A stretch of DNA of 64,000 nt from JAMXLO01 sp963818775 (GCA_963818775.1 CAWFUF010000020.1:124001-188000), one strand, 5' to 3'; positions 1-9,577 are shown, counted from the first letter of the stretch. The notes: generated by a model from the sequence alone, not told the origin. Made by a program: numbers and translations.

Positions 1-1148
1 CGTGGCTGGGCGACAGCGGTCCACGCGAAGATCTGCCCGAGATCGCCATACACGTTGGTGACGCCATATTTCTCGGGGATCTCGGCGAGTTCGCTGGTCC
101 AGGACGACCGGCCCGTCTGGTCGAACTCTGCCATCGCGTCGGCCGGGTTGGCGCCGACCCAGCGGTAGCCCGAGTGGTAGACGAGGAAATTGAGCTGCGG
201 CCAGTCCTTTGCCGCCTTGCCGATGTCGCTGACGTCGGCGTAGGGCAAGAGGCGCGGAAACTTCTCGGCGACAGCCGGCGCGAACAGGCCCTTGTGGATG
301 CAGACGTTCTTGATGCCGGCCTTCGCGATCTTCGCGTAGAACGGATACATCAGCTTCTCGTCGTCGGCGCGCCAGGGATGCCCGTCAAGCTCCTTGTGGG
401 TATTGTCGCCGACCGAGTAGCCCTTCCAGGAATCGGGTTTGTACTTTTCGATCCCCTCGTCGACCTTGTCGAGCCAGCCGTCCCATCCAGGGGTGATCGT
501 GAAATGCGCCAGCATGCGGCGCGTGCCGGCCTTCGCATTGACGGCAGTGCGGGTCTTGAACACCTGGTCCTGCGGGATGAACCAGTCCTGCGCCTCGACT
601 GAGGGCGAATTGGTCAGGATCGTAATTTTGGTATCGCTATCCATATAAATTTCTTTGACGTAATTGCTGAACTTGAGGTCATCGAGCGTCTGTTCCTTGC
701 CCGACAGCTCCTTGTTCCAGCCCCACTGGCCGACCGCCTCGCGGCCCTTGACGAAGCCGGTCAGCCGCGTGTCGTCGCGCAGGAAGTGGGTGTGACCGTC
801 GAAAATGAACTGACCGGCGTTCGCCGCCGCCCGTTGTTCTGCCAGCTCGGGCGTGGCGGCTTCCGCTTCGCTGGCGGCGAAATAGCGGCCGAAAACCTGG
901 TTCATCGCCACGAATGAGGCTGCCATGCCCGCGGCGGTCTGGAAGAACCGGCGTCGCGACAGGCCCTGGCGTCTGGCGAGGCGGTCGCTCATCTCGATAA
1001 GCCGTGCTTCGACCTCTTTCTGCTGCGCGGTTTGCGGGACCGGCGGGTATTCGTCGCTCGACACGATCTGCGTCGGCACGGGGGAAGGAAAAGATGCCGT
1101 CTCGGCCGGCAACAACCCGCTGATCAACCCGTCGTCGAGGAATTTCAT
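1..1148 (-). CDS. Tat-exported amidohydrolase family protein, partial (C-terminus off the left edge)
   Basis: I translated the reverse strand from ATG 1148 down to base 1 and found no stop, so at least 382 residues are present. A purine-rich ribosome site (GGGAGGG) sits about 5 bases before the ATG. Around residues 60-75 there is a twin-arginine motif (SRRRFFQTAAGM), placed unusually far in behind a charged leader, so export by Tat is likely. An HxH metal motif (DGHTHF) follows at about residue 110, then runs such as MLAHFTITPGW, CIHKGL and YHSGYRW that suit a TIM-barrel amidohydrolase-2 (metal-dependent hydrolase). The substrate is unknown. The C-terminal catalytic Asp would lie outside the window. 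It is transcribed leftward, away from the FUSC gene. Confidence 0.75.
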   Translation of the reverse strand, partial: MKFLDDGLISGLLPAETASFPSPVPTQIVSSDEYPPVPQTAQQKEVEARLIEMSDRLARRQGLSRRRFFQTAAGMAASFVAMNQVFGRYFAASEAEAATPELAEQRAAANAGQFIFDGHTHFLRDDTRLTGFVKGREAVGQWGWNKELSGKEQTLDDLKFSNYVKEIYMDSDTKITILTNSPSVEAQDWFIPQDQVFKTRTAVNAKAGTRRMLAHFTITPGWDGWLDKVDEGIEKYKPDSWKGYSVGDNTHKELDGHPWRADDEKLMYPFYAKIAKAGIKNVCIHKGLFAPAVAEKFPRLLPYADVSDIGKAAKDWPQLNFLVYHSGYRWVGANPADAMAEFDQTGRSSWTSELAEIPEKYGVTNVYGDLGQIFAWTAVAQP

Positions 1149-1374
1149 CGCGCCCTCCCGCTGGCGTTGTTACCGCCAAGCCTATGCACAGTGGCCGCTT
1201 TCCGCCAGGGCCCGGGAGGGTCGCGGTCTGGCCGTGGCGCGCTGGAGGAGACGCATCTCGATGGCGAGATCGGGCGGGTTGAATGCCAACATCGCCGAGT
1301 GCCTGGTGCCCGTGAACGCGGACATATCAGAGATCCAGACGCTCACCCATGGACGGCAGAGTGACCTATGACAA

Positions 1375-1401
1375 TCATCGCTCGCTAAGATCGAGCGATG
1401 A
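1375..1401 (-). terminator. Hairpin overlapping the stop of the FUSC gene
   Basis: A perfect 10-bp inverted repeat (1375-1384 with 1392-1401, 7-nt loop) covers the last codons and the TGA of the leftward FUSC gene. No clear T-run follows on the minus strand, so it may only be a weak or Rho-assisted terminator or a transcript-stabilising structure. The 226 bp between this gene and the amidohydrolase show no convincing coding sequence. Confidence 0.3.
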
Positions 1402-3411
1402 TGGCAAAAGCGACTCGCGTGCGGCGAGGCCACGCGCCGCTTCAGCGACTACGCTGAGCTGCCGCGAGGCTCCGTACAGCAGGCCCTCAATCCGCGAATA
1501 GTCCGGCGGCGCTGAGACGTGGTCTGCGGCCGGTACTCTTCCGTTCTCGATTGCGTCGGCGGCATCCTCGGCTTTTGCCTGAAGGTTCAGGCGCATTTCG
1601 GCTATGTCCCCCATGACGTCGGGCACCGGCGGAGATTGCATGATGAGCGCGGCAATGCCGGCAAGTCGCCGCGCGGCGGCGGTGATCGCCATGGCAGCGG
1701 CGATCTGATGGGAGGGGTAGCGCCGCGGTTCCTCCAGCGCCCTACGCAATGACGCCTCCGCGTTGTTTCCCGCCAGGCCGGCCTGCCGACGGGCGTTATC
1801 CGCCTCCCGCATGGTCGCAGTTCCCAGCCAGGCGTCGAGCGCCGCCAGCAGAAAGCGCCCGTTGCGACGCAGGTCCTCGGCGAGACGGAGGCGCAGGAAG
1901 TTGGCCTCCCAACTCGGCCACAGCATGAAGGTGGCCAGCATGCCGATCGCCGCCCCTACGATGTTGTCCAGTATCCGCAGGCCGCCAAGCTCGGGCGACA
2001 GCAGCCCACCGCGGTTGACGAGTTCCGTTATCAGGATGAACAGCGGCGTTATGCAGGCAATGTAAAGCGTGTAGCTGACGCCGCGGAACGCCATCGACAG
2101 CAAGCTGAGCGGGACTACGACGATGACGATCGCGGCCGGCCCGTGCAGGAGGAAGGCGGTACCGACGGCGATGAGGCCGCCCAGCAGCGTGCCGCCGACG
2201 CGCTGGATTGCTCTCTGCCAGGTGGCCGAGGGGTATGCCTGCAGGATGATCACCGCGGTGATGGTGATCCAGTAACCCATCTCGATGCGCAGTCCCTTGG
2301 TCAGCATGGTGAGGACCGCACCGGTCAGGGCAAAGCGCACGGCATGGCGCAGTGACAGCGATCCGGCGGTGAGGTTGTCGCGGATCTGGCGCAACCAGCC
2401 GTCCCGCTGGACCGCGTCGGGATCGTTCGCCGGGACAGCCTGTTCCGCCGGTCTCTCCAGGTGACGCCGGGCGGCGTCGATCCAGCCGGTCGCGGCGCGT
2501 AGAGCGGCGGCGGCGGCATCGTCTCCTGGCGCGGCCGGCGCCGCGATGACGGGGACGGGCTGGCCGTCGGACAGCGCCGCGGCGGTCGCGTCCATCCGAT
2601 CCGCCAGCGCGTTCAAGGCCGGCTGCGGCGCCGCAGGCGATGCGGCGTCGTCCAGTGCCTCGCGCAGCGCGAGCAAGGCCCGTAGCGCGCCTTCGGCGTC
2701 GCTCAGCAGTAGCGTGAAGCCTTGCGCCGCCGTGTTGCCGCCGAACCAGCGGCCGCGCGCGGAAACGAGCAAGAGGCGGGCGCTCTCGATCGCGTCCCGC
2801 ACCGCGCCGCGGCGCTGCTGCTGCGGTCCGCCGCGCGCCAAATCGCGCACGAAGGCGGCTTCCTCTCTGAACACCGCCGCAAGCGCGACGCGCAGCGGTG
2901 CCTCCGGGCGCCGCCGGCCGATGCCGAACGCCAGAAGCAGTCCCCAGAGCCCGCCGCCGACGGTGTACGCGGCCATCTCCGCCGCCGCGGCAGCCGAGGA
3001 AGGCTGATCTGCCCCGAGAATGATCAGCGTCGCGAGCGCTGCCAGGTTGCCGGTGGCGCCCACCGCATCGCCCCAGACCCGCGTCAGGATCGCCGCGAAG
3101 CACCACACCAGAGCGAATGCGCCCGACGGCCAGACGTAAGGCCGCAGCAGGACGGCGGCGAAGCAGCCGGCTGCGCTACCGACGGTGAAGGCGCCTATCG
3201 TGAGAAGGCGGCTGCGCGGTGGCCAGCCGGGATCGACGAGTGCGACCCAGAAGCCGATCAAGGCGGCCCAGGACAGCGCCGGGTTGCCATACCACTGGGC
3301 GGCGAGCAGGGGCACACAGCATCCCAGCGCGCCCCGCGACCCGCGCGCCAAACTCCAGCCGTTCGGATCGAATGCCGCCAGGGCGCGCATGAGGCTCTGG
3401 GGCGCAGTCAT
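1375..3411 (-). CDS. FUSC family inner-membrane protein (aromatic acid / efflux type)
   Basis: A 678-residue protein with two blocks of hydrophobic helices: one at the N-terminus (about residues 25-165) and a second at about 355-490. They are separated by a long soluble Ala/Arg-rich helical region, and a soluble tail follows. This duplicated membrane/cytoplasm layout is the hallmark of the FUSC/YccS/AaeB family, which is linked to efflux of aromatic carboxylic acids. The second block contains the typical run RFALTGAVLTMLTKGL and GYWITITAVIILQ. The start is ATG 3411 with AAGG 8 bases upstream. It is divergent from the lactonase gene across a 93-bp gap. No membrane-fusion partner is adjacent, so the exported compound cannot be inferred. 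Confidence 0.8.
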   Translation of the reverse strand: MTAPQSLMRALAAFDPNGWSLARGSRGALGCCVPLLAAQWYGNPALSWAALIGFWVALVDPGWPPRSRLLTIGAFTVGSAAGCFAAVLLRPYVWPSGAFALVWCFAAILTRVWGDAVGATGNLAALATLIILGADQPSSAAAAAEMAAYTVGGGLWGLLLAFGIGRRRPEAPLRVALAAVFREEAAFVRDLARGGPQQQRRGAVRDAIESARLLLVSARGRWFGGNTAAQGFTLLLSDAEGALRALLALREALDDAASPAAPQPALNALADRMDATAAALSDGQPVPVIAAPAAPGDDAAAAALRAATGWIDAARRHLERPAEQAVPANDPDAVQRDGWLRQIRDNLTAGSLSLRHAVRFALTGAVLTMLTKGLRIEMGYWITITAVIILQAYPSATWQRAIQRVGGTLLGGLIAVGTAFLLHGPAAIVIVVVPLSLLSMAFRGVSYTLYIACITPLFILITELVNRGGLLSPELGGLRILDNIVGAAIGMLATFMLWPSWEANFLRLRLAEDLRRNGRFLLAALDAWLGTATMREADNARRQAGLAGNNAEASLRRALEEPRRYPSHQIAAAMAITAAARRLAGIAALIMQSPPVPDVMGDIAEMRLNLQAKAEDAADAIENGRVPAADHVSAPPDYSRIEGLLYGASRQLSVVAEAARGLAARESLLPSSLDLSER

Positions 3412-3415
3412 CCGA

Positions 3416-3445
3416 TCGACCTTCTACTTGATGCGAGTTTATAAT
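3416..3445 (+). promoter_or_regulatory. Candidate sigma-70 promoter for the lactonase gene
   Basis: A perfect TATAAT lies at 3440-3445 in the divergent gap, with TCGACC (4 of 6 matches to TTGACA) 18 bp upstream at 3416-3421. Transcription would begin near 3452, giving a leader of about 50 bases before the GTG at 3505. The AT-rich box is conspicuous in this GC-rich background. This is inference from sequence only. Confidence 0.45.
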
Positions 3446-3504
3446 CTGCCGCGAACGGCTCTGCGAGGATTGGCGCCGGCATCGTCAGCGGGACGGAGGA
3501 ACGC

Positions 3505-4539
3505 GTGGCGCGGACGATGGCGTATGTCTCGAATGCCGAAAGCAAGGAAATCTTCGCTTTCGACATGGATCCCGAAAGCGGCAGGCTGAGCCTGATCGAG
3601 CGCGTGCCGGTGCCCGGCACGGACCTGCCGTCGCCGACCAGCCTGCCGATGGCGGTCAGCCCCGACCACAGGTTCCTCTATGCGGCGCTGCGCAGCCCGC
3701 CCTTCGTGGCGTCCAGCTTCGGCATCGATCCGTCGAGCGGCCGGTTATCGCACCTGGCCGTCACGCCGCTGCTCTGCGCCATGGCATATATCGTCACCGA
3801 CCGCAGCGGCCGGTTCCTGGTGGCGGCGTCCTATACGGATGCCAGGCTCGCCATCTACCCGATCGATACGGCCGGGCGGATCGAGGCGTGCCCGACGCAG
3901 GTAACGCGGACCGGTCCGAACGCGCATTGCGTCGTGGTCGATGCGGCGAACCGGTTCGCCTACAGCGCCGTACTCGGCGCGGATCACGTGATGCAACTGG
4001 TGTTTGATCCCGTGGCGGGATCGTTCGCGCCGAATACACCACCGACCGTGACGACACGCGCGCGGTCAGGACCGCGGCATCTCGCGTTCCATCCGAACGG
4101 TCGGTTTATCCACCTGCTCAACCAGACCGACGCCACAATCATTGTGTATCGGATCGAGCCGGGATCCGGCGTGCTGTCGGAGATCGAGACGGTGACGACG
4201 CTGCCAGCGCATTTCCTCGGCGAAGCGAATGCCGCCGATATCCACGTGACGCCGGACGGACGGTTTCTTTATGCCAGCGAGCGGCAGACCAGCACGCTGA
4301 TAGGGTTCCGCATCGACGCGGCGAATGGCTTCCTTGCGCCGGTCGGACGTTGGAGCACAGAAACGACGCCGCGCGGATTTGCCATCGACCCGCGGGGCCG
4401 TTTCCTGCTCGCGGCCGGGCTGGATTCGAACCGATTGAGCGTACATGCGATCGATCCGGAGAAGGGCGACCTGACGCCGCAAGGGCAATATCCAGTGGGC
4501 GGCATGCCAAACTGGGTGGAGATTGTCGATCTGCCCTGA
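3505..4539 (+). CDS. Lactonase family beta-propeller protein (6-phosphogluconolactonase-like)
   Basis: A 344-residue protein of repeating blades, each carrying a sequence like SPDHRFLYAA, HPNGRFIHLL, TPDGRFLYAS or DPRGRFLLAA. This is the pattern of the seven-bladed Lactonase/YbhE (COG2706) family, whose members hydrolyse 6-phosphogluconolactone or carboxy-cis,cis-muconate-type lactones. There is no signal peptide, so it is cytoplasmic. I chose GTG 3505 because GGAGGA lies 5 bases upstream; an ATG at 3517 is the alternative. It stands alone between FUSC and ligD with no pentose-phosphate genes nearby, so the exact lactone is uncertain. Aromatic-acid catabolism would fit the FUSC neighbour but is speculative. 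Confidence 0.82.
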   Translation: MARTMAYVSNAESKEIFAFDMDPESGRLSLIERVPVPGTDLPSPTSLPMAVSPDHRFLYAALRSPPFVASSFGIDPSSGRLSHLAVTPLLCAMAYIVTDRSGRFLVAASYTDARLAIYPIDTAGRIEACPTQVTRTGPNAHCVVVDAANRFAYSAVLGADHVMQLVFDPVAGSFAPNTPPTVTTRARSGPRHLAFHPNGRFIHLLNQTDATIIVYRIEPGSGVLSEIETVTTLPAHFLGEANAADIHVTPDGRFLYASERQTSTLIGFRIDAANGFLAPVGRWSTETTPRGFAIDPRGRFLLAAGLDSNRLSVHAIDPEKGDLTPQGQYPVGGMPNWVEIVDLP

Positions 4540-4693
4540 GAGGCCCGCAAGTCGGCGATGTATCCGGTTCCGAGTTCGTTCAGGGACGGGCTCTTGGCAG
4601 AGCGGGCGGCTCAATTGGTCGTGCACTGGCGCGGAGGCGACCAATCGGCGAAGAATCCGTTCTGGTGCCGGTTGATCAAATCCGAGGACGCGC

Positions 4694-7312
4694 ATGGCTT
4701 CCACCAGCACGACACGCGACACGTCGATCCGCACCTATCGCGCGAAGCGCGATTTCGCGATCACCGGCGAGCCTGCGCCCGGAAAGCGGGAAGCCAAACG
4801 TAATGCGCCGATCTTCGTGGTGCAGAAGCACCAGGCGCATCGCGCTGGACTGCACTGGGACTTCCGCCTTGAGCATGACGGCGTGCTGTGGAGCTGGGCG
4901 GTGCGCAAAGGGCCTTCGCTCGATCCCGCCGACAAGCGGATCGCTGCGCACGTCGAGGACCATCCGCTGGACTATGCCGATTTCGAGGGCATCATACCCG
5001 ACGGCCAGTATGGCGCCGGCGCGGTGGAGTTGTGGGATCGCGGCACATGGCAATCACTGGATGATCCCGACGAGGGCATGCGCAAGGGCGAGCTTCGGTT
5101 CGTGCTCGACGGCAAGCGGCTGCACGGGCGCTTTACGCTGGTGCGCCTGAAGCCGCGTCCCGGTCAGCGCACCCGTCAGGACAACTGGCTGCTGATCAAG
5201 GGCCACGACGAGGCGGAGCGCAAAGGGGCCGACGCGCCCGCGATCGAACAGCAGGCGCCGGCGCCGAGGCAAACGCGGAAGCCACGCGAGGATGCTCCGG
5301 CCAAGGGTGCGGTGCGCGCCAAACTGCCGCAGCGGCAGGCGCCGCAACTGGCTTCGGTCACCGACAAGCCGCCCGAGGGCAAGGGCTGGGTCAGCGAGAT
5401 CAAGTTCGACGGCTATCGCCTGCTGTGCTGGCTGGATCACGGCAAGGTACGCCTGCTCACGCGCAATGGCCTGGACTGGACCGATCGTCTGCCCGCCGTG
5501 GCGCGTGCGGTTGCGGGGCTGAGTGCCGAGACGGCGCTGGTCGACGGCGAACTGGTGGCGCTCGAGAAGAACGGCGCGTCGAGCTTTCCGGCGCTCCAGG
5601 CGGCGCTGTCGGGGGGCAGGGATGGCACGCTGTATCTCCAGTTGTTCGATCTGCTCCATCTCGATGGCTGGGACCTACGGGAATGCACGCTGCTGGATCG
5701 CAAGCGCGTGCTCTCCGGCGTCAGCGACTGGCGTGGCATGCTGCGATACAGCGACCATCAGCTTGGCAACGCCGCCGGCATGCTGCGTGAGGCATCCGGG
5801 ATGGGGCTGGAGGGCATCATCTGCAAGCAGGCCGATGGCGCGTATCGCGCGGGCCGGGGGCGTGGCTGGCTGAAGCTGAAGTGCCGCGGCCGCGAGGAGT
5901 TTGTGGTGCTGGGATGGACGCCGCCCGGCGGCAGCCGCACCGGCCTGGGCTCGCTGCATCTCGGCTATTACGATCCGCAAGGGAAGCTTCACTATGCCGG
6001 CGGCGTTGGCACGGGGTTCTCCGACGATGAACTCGGGCGGCTCGCCGAACGCCTGGCGGAACTGGCGTCGGATCCGCCGAAGTCTCTGGTCATGGCTGGC
6101 GATCCGCTGCCGAAGACGATCAACTGGGTGCGACCGGAGCTGGTTGCCGAGATCCAATACGCCACGTGGTCCGGCTCGGGTCGTGTGCGGCAGGCGGCAT
6201 ACCTTGGTCTGCGCGAGGACAAGGCGGCATCGGAGGTGGTGCGTGAACCGGCGGACCCCGAGGCGCAGCGCAAGACCGTCCGGCCGCCGCCCGGCGATCC
6301 TGAGGCGGCGAAGCGTGGACCGGTGGTTGCCGTGCCGCCCCGCCGCCGCAGCGCCATCGTCTCGGCGCGCGCACCACAGCGTAAAGGCATGACCGTGGGC
6401 AACATCGAGTTGACGCATCCCGATCGCGAGCTCTGGCCGGGCATCACCAAGCGTGACCTGGCGGAATACTGGACAGCGGTCGCCGAGCATGCGCTGCCAG
6501 GGCTGGCGCGTCGGCCGCTCGCGGTGGTGCGCTGCCCGGATGGGATTGGCGGCCAACGCTTCTTCCAGAAGCATGGTCACGGCACACTGCCATCTGCGGT
6601 GCGCCAGGGTGAGGCGGACGGCCAGCCGTATCTCGTGATCGACGACGCGGACGGCCTGATCGCCATGGCGCAGATATCCGCCATCGAGTTGCACCCTTGG
6701 GGCGCGACCGAGGGCGATCCGCTGCATCCCGACCGGATTGTGTTCGACCTCGATCCCGGCGACGGCGTCGCGTTCGCCGATGTGGTGAAGGCCGCGCTCG
6801 ACGTGCGCGACCAGTTGCAGCGTCTCGGTTTGACGTCGTTCTGTCGCACCACCGGCGGGAAGGGACTGCACGTTGTCGCGCCGCTGGAGCCGGTCGCGGA
6901 TTGGGATGTGGTGAAACCGTTCTGCCGGGCGTTTGCCGAGACGCTGAGCCAGGAGCAGCCGGATCGGTTCCTGTCGACGGTGCGGAAGGCGGATCGGCAG
7001 GGCAGGATCCTGATCGACTGGCTTCGCAACGGGCTGGGTGCAACCGCCATCGCTTCATTCAGTCCGCGCGCACGAGACAATGCCACCGTGGCGACGCCGG
7101 TTGCGTGGGATGATGTGGATCGCAAGCTTGATCCCGCGAAGTTCACGCTGCGCAGCGTGCCGGAGCGTCTCGCGGGCCTGCGCGCCGATCCATGGGAAGG
7201 TTTTGCGGCGTTGCGTCAGCACCTGCCCGATCTTGCGGACAAGCCGCGCGCGGAACCGCGTAAGGGCGGGTCGGTCATTGTGACCGCTGCCAGACCAAAG
7301 CGCCGGCGCTGA
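4694..7312 (+). CDS. ligD: ATP-dependent DNA ligase D (NHEJ), PE-LIG-POL fusion
   Basis: An 872-residue multidomain enzyme of bacterial non-homologous end joining. The N-terminal 3'-phosphoesterase domain (about 15-165) carries HWDFRLEHDG. The central adenylate-forming ligase domain (about 215-540) has nucleotidyl lysine K237 in EIKFDGYRLL and a motif V-like LKLKC. The C-terminal primase/polymerase domain (about 570-865) starts with LTHPDRELWP and carries DLDPGDGV, the catalytic aspartates of the archaeo-eukaryotic primase fold, plus a TTGGKGLH motif. A basic Pro/Arg linker joins LIG to POL. The start is ATG 4694 with GAGGA 6 bases upstream. Its partner Ku is encoded about 36 kb away (42538-43395). 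All three catalytic centres look intact, so it should be functional. Confidence 0.95.
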   Translation: MASTSTTRDTSIRTYRAKRDFAITGEPAPGKREAKRNAPIFVVQKHQAHRAGLHWDFRLEHDGVLWSWAVRKGPSLDPADKRIAAHVEDHPLDYADFEGIIPDGQYGAGAVELWDRGTWQSLDDPDEGMRKGELRFVLDGKRLHGRFTLVRLKPRPGQRTRQDNWLLIKGHDEAERKGADAPAIEQQAPAPRQTRKPREDAPAKGAVRAKLPQRQAPQLASVTDKPPEGKGWVSEIKFDGYRLLCWLDHGKVRLLTRNGLDWTDRLPAVARAVAGLSAETALVDGELVALEKNGASSFPALQAALSGGRDGTLYLQLFDLLHLDGWDLRECTLLDRKRVLSGVSDWRGMLRYSDHQLGNAAGMLREASGMGLEGIICKQADGAYRAGRGRGWLKLKCRGREEFVVLGWTPPGGSRTGLGSLHLGYYDPQGKLHYAGGVGTGFSDDELGRLAERLAELASDPPKSLVMAGDPLPKTINWVRPELVAEIQYATWSGSGRVRQAAYLGLREDKAASEVVREPADPEAQRKTVRPPPGDPEAAKRGPVVAVPPRRRSAIVSARAPQRKGMTVGNIELTHPDRELWPGITKRDLAEYWTAVAEHALPGLARRPLAVVRCPDGIGGQRFFQKHGHGTLPSAVRQGEADGQPYLVIDDADGLIAMAQISAIELHPWGATEGDPLHPDRIVFDLDPGDGVAFADVVKAALDVRDQLQRLGLTSFCRTTGGKGLHVVAPLEPVADWDVVKPFCRAFAETLSQEQPDRFLSTVRKADRQGRILIDWLRNGLGATAIASFSPRARDNATVATPVAWDDVDRKLDPAKFTLRSVPERLAGLRADPWEGFAALRQHLPDLADKPRAEPRKGGSVIVTAARPKRRR

Positions 7313-7727
7313 GGGCGATTATGGAGACGCGTTCATTTTCGTGACTCGCAACCAAGTAAAATATGCCAAGCCCGATCCTGAACTTTTTGTAACCGCGGCT
7401 TCACGTTTGAGCACATCGATCGAGTGGTGTTGTGCTGTTGTCGGGCAGCTATGGCCAGGATGAGCTGGAGCACCCTTGGCCTATTGTATCACCTCGATGA
7501 GGTTGTGGCCGACGGTAACATGCCGCTCGTAATAGTGAGCTTGATTTACCGGCGCGCGGCCCAATGTCTTGCGTGCGGCGGATGGCTCCCCGCCATCGCC
7601 GCGTGACGTTTCCCCCCCAAACTTGGCGGCGCCCTTCGGGGCGCCGTCATTTTGTTAATGGATGGCTGGGCTGGTGACCGGCACATCGGCGCAATAGCAT
7701 TGCGCTACAGCGGGGAGCGCAAGCGCC
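7313..7727. other. 415-bp gap with a possible 60-residue ORF and a strong terminator
   Basis: There is no recognisable gene between ligD and the VOC gene. A GTG-initiated frame (7424-7606) would encode 60 residues rich in Cys and hydrophobics, but it lacks a good ribosome site and resembles nothing I know. It ends only 20 bases before a very clear intrinsic terminator (7627-7646), so something rightward is transcribed here: either this small protein or a small RNA. The first 110 bases are relatively AT-rich for this genome, which would suit a promoter. Confidence 0.4.
7627..7656 (+). terminator. Intrinsic terminator with TTCG tetraloop
   Basis: A perfect 8-bp GC stem (7627-7634 with 7639-7646) is closed by the extra-stable TTCG tetraloop and followed by a T-rich stretch (7647-7656). 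It is the best Rho-independent terminator in the window. It would end a rightward transcript arising in the 7.3-7.6 kb gap, or readthrough from ligD, before the VOC gene. Confidence 0.8.
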
Positions 7728-8582
7728 ATGATCGCAAATTTGCCAGTGCCGACACTCGATCACGTCGTGGTCAACGTGCGTGATCGGATCGACGAGAGTT
7801 TGGAAACCTGGCGGCGGCTCGGCTTCACGATGACGCCGCGTGGCTATCACACGTTGGGTTCGATGAACCATCTGGCGATCCTTGGCAGCGAGTATCTGGA
7901 ACTGATCGCAGCAGCGCCTGGCGAGACGCGTCGGCCGGAAATCTTCGCCGCGCCCTTCGGGCTGAACGGGCTCGTATTCGGCACAGAGAATTCCGCGAGC
8001 GTATATGCTGCATTGCACGACGCCGGCGTTCCGGTGGAGCGGCCGCTCGAGTTCTCGCGTCCGGTAGAGCTCGCCGAAGGCTTACGCGACGCGACTTTCC
8101 GCACAGTACACATCACGCCAGGTACCGTGCCGGCGGGACGCGTTTACTTCTGTCACCATCTCACGCGCGATCTGGTGTGGCGGGACGAATGGCGTCACCA
8201 CGCCAACGGTGCGATCGGTATCGAGCGTGCCGTGATCGCCGCGCGCGAACCCGCGATGGTGGGCGCGCTGTTCGCGCGAATGTTCGGCGAGGACACGGTG
8301 CGGCGCGTTGGCACAGGCTGCTCGCTCGCGGTCGGCCTGTCGCGGTTCGACGTGATCACGCCGGATGCGCTGTCACGCGCGTTCGCCGATGCGGCACCCG
8401 CGGCGGACGGACGCGACCAGTTTATGGCCGCGCTCACCATCCGCACCCATTCGCTGGAGCGCGCCGCGGCCGCCCTGGTCGCAGGCCAAATCAAGGGGGT
8501 GCGGCGGGAAGCGGATCGCATCGTCGTGCCCGCGACCGAGACCTTTGGCGTAACGCTGGAATTCTCGGCGAACCCCCGATGA
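7728..8582 (+). CDS. VOC / glyoxalase-like domain protein
   Basis: A 284-residue protein whose N-terminus (TLDHVVVNVRDRIDES) is the first strand-helix of a vicinal-oxygen-chelate fold. The His in LDHVV is the usual first metal ligand, and the later YLELIAA supplies the Glu-type position. The length and the long second half (HHLTRDLVW, then another beta-alpha unit) match the glyoxalase-like family of 280-300 residues rather than a small glyoxalase I. The reaction is unknown; relatives are often annotated only as VOC proteins. A GGGAG box lies about 12 bases before ATG 7728. It is convergent with the LLM oxidoreductase gene, 49 bp apart. Confidence 0.75.
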   Translation: MIANLPVPTLDHVVVNVRDRIDESLETWRRLGFTMTPRGYHTLGSMNHLAILGSEYLELIAAAPGETRRPEIFAAPFGLNGLVFGTENSASVYAALHDAGVPVERPLEFSRPVELAEGLRDATFRTVHITPGTVPAGRVYFCHHLTRDLVWRDEWRHHANGAIGIERAVIAAREPAMVGALFARMFGEDTVRRVGTGCSLAVGLSRFDVITPDALSRAFADAAPAADGRDQFMAALTIRTHSLERAAAALVAGQIKGVRREADRIVVPATETFGVTLEFSANPR

Positions 8583-8631
8583 CCGCGATCCAACACCGTG
8601 GTCGCGCCTCTTGGTGTCGGGTGAGTCCCTG

Positions 8632-9480
8632 TCATACCTGCCTGATCTTCTCTGCCCATCGATCGAGGATCGGCAGCACGTGACCCGCACCGGCTGACGG
8701 CAGCGTGATCACTACGCGGGCGATGCCGATATCGCGGTAGCGACGCAACGCATCCAGTTCCTCCACCACGCGAAACATCGTTACCGGCAGGAACGCCGGA
8801 TCGCGCCCTGCCTCCTTTGCCATCTGGTGGAACTGCGGCAGGAAGTCGCTGACATCGCCATACTCTGGCCGGCTGGCATGAGGCACCCAGCCGTCGCCGT
8901 AGCGGATCGCACGCCGCGCGCCGTAGGGAAAGGCGCCGCCGACGATCACCGGCGGGTGTGGCTTCTGGACCGGCTTCGGCCAGGCCATCATCGGATCGAA
9001 GTTGACGAATTCGCCGTGATACTCCGCCTTCGTCTCGGTCCAGATCACCTTCATCGCCTCAATGCGCTCACGCGCGATCTTGTGGCGCGACCTGAACGGC
9101 GTGCCGTGATCCGCCATCTCCTCGGCGTTCCAGCCGGAGCCGACGCCGAACATGAACCGCCCCGCCGACACCTGATCGATCGAAGCCACCAGCTTCGCCG
9201 TCTGGATCGGATCGCGCTGCTGCACGAGACACACGCCGGTGCCAACCTTCAGCGTCCTGGTTGCTGCGGCGGCAACCGACAGCGTGACGAAGGGATCCAT
9301 CACGTCGTAGTATTGTTTTGGCAGTTCGCCGCCGTTCGGAAAAGGCGAAGCGCGGCTCACCGGAATATGTGAATGCTCCGGCGCCCAGACCAACTCGAAG
9401 CCGCGCTCCTCGAGGGCGCGGCCAAGCTCGCCCGGCGCCATCGCATAGTCGGTGAAGAACATGGCAGCGCCGAAATGCAT
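8632..9480 (-). CDS. LLM-class flavin/F420-dependent oxidoreductase (TIGR03619-like)
   Basis: A 282-residue luciferase-like TIM-barrel enzyme: MHFGAAMFFTDYA at the start, WAPEHSHIP, the GTGVCLVQQRDP segment, and the cofactor-binding GVGSGWNAEEM. It resembles the family named after F420-dependent oxidoreductases, but alphaproteobacterial members may instead use FMN, and nothing here shows F420 synthesis. I set the start at ATG 9480, with GGGGGA upstream. The frame stays open to 9600, but that 40-residue extension (beginning MAGLVPAIH) is a translated palindromic repeat, not protein. Substrate unknown; neighbours suggest small-molecule catabolism. Confidence 0.82.
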   Translation of the reverse strand: MHFGAAMFFTDYAMAPGELGRALEERGFELVWAPEHSHIPVSRASPFPNGGELPKQYYDVMDPFVTLSVAAAATRTLKVGTGVCLVQQRDPIQTAKLVASIDQVSAGRFMFGVGSGWNAEEMADHGTPFRSRHKIARERIEAMKVIWTETKAEYHGEFVNFDPMMAWPKPVQKPHPPVIVGGAFPYGARRAIRYGDGWVPHASRPEYGDVSDFLPQFHQMAKEAGRDPAFLPVTMFRVVEELDALRRYRDIGIARVVITLPSAGAGHVLPILDRWAEKIRQV

Positions 9481-9577
9481 GTCGGGTCCCCCGCGTGACG
9501 AAGGAACCGTAACGCGCCTTGCCCGCCCTGTCATAGCGAGCGGCGGACTTGCCCGGTCTTGATGCGGCGAAGAGTGG

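Noticed and set aside
1149..1374. Open frames in the gap between the amidohydrolase and FUSC genes
   Set aside because: None has a ribosome site or recognisable motif; the gap probably holds only the amidohydrolase promoter.
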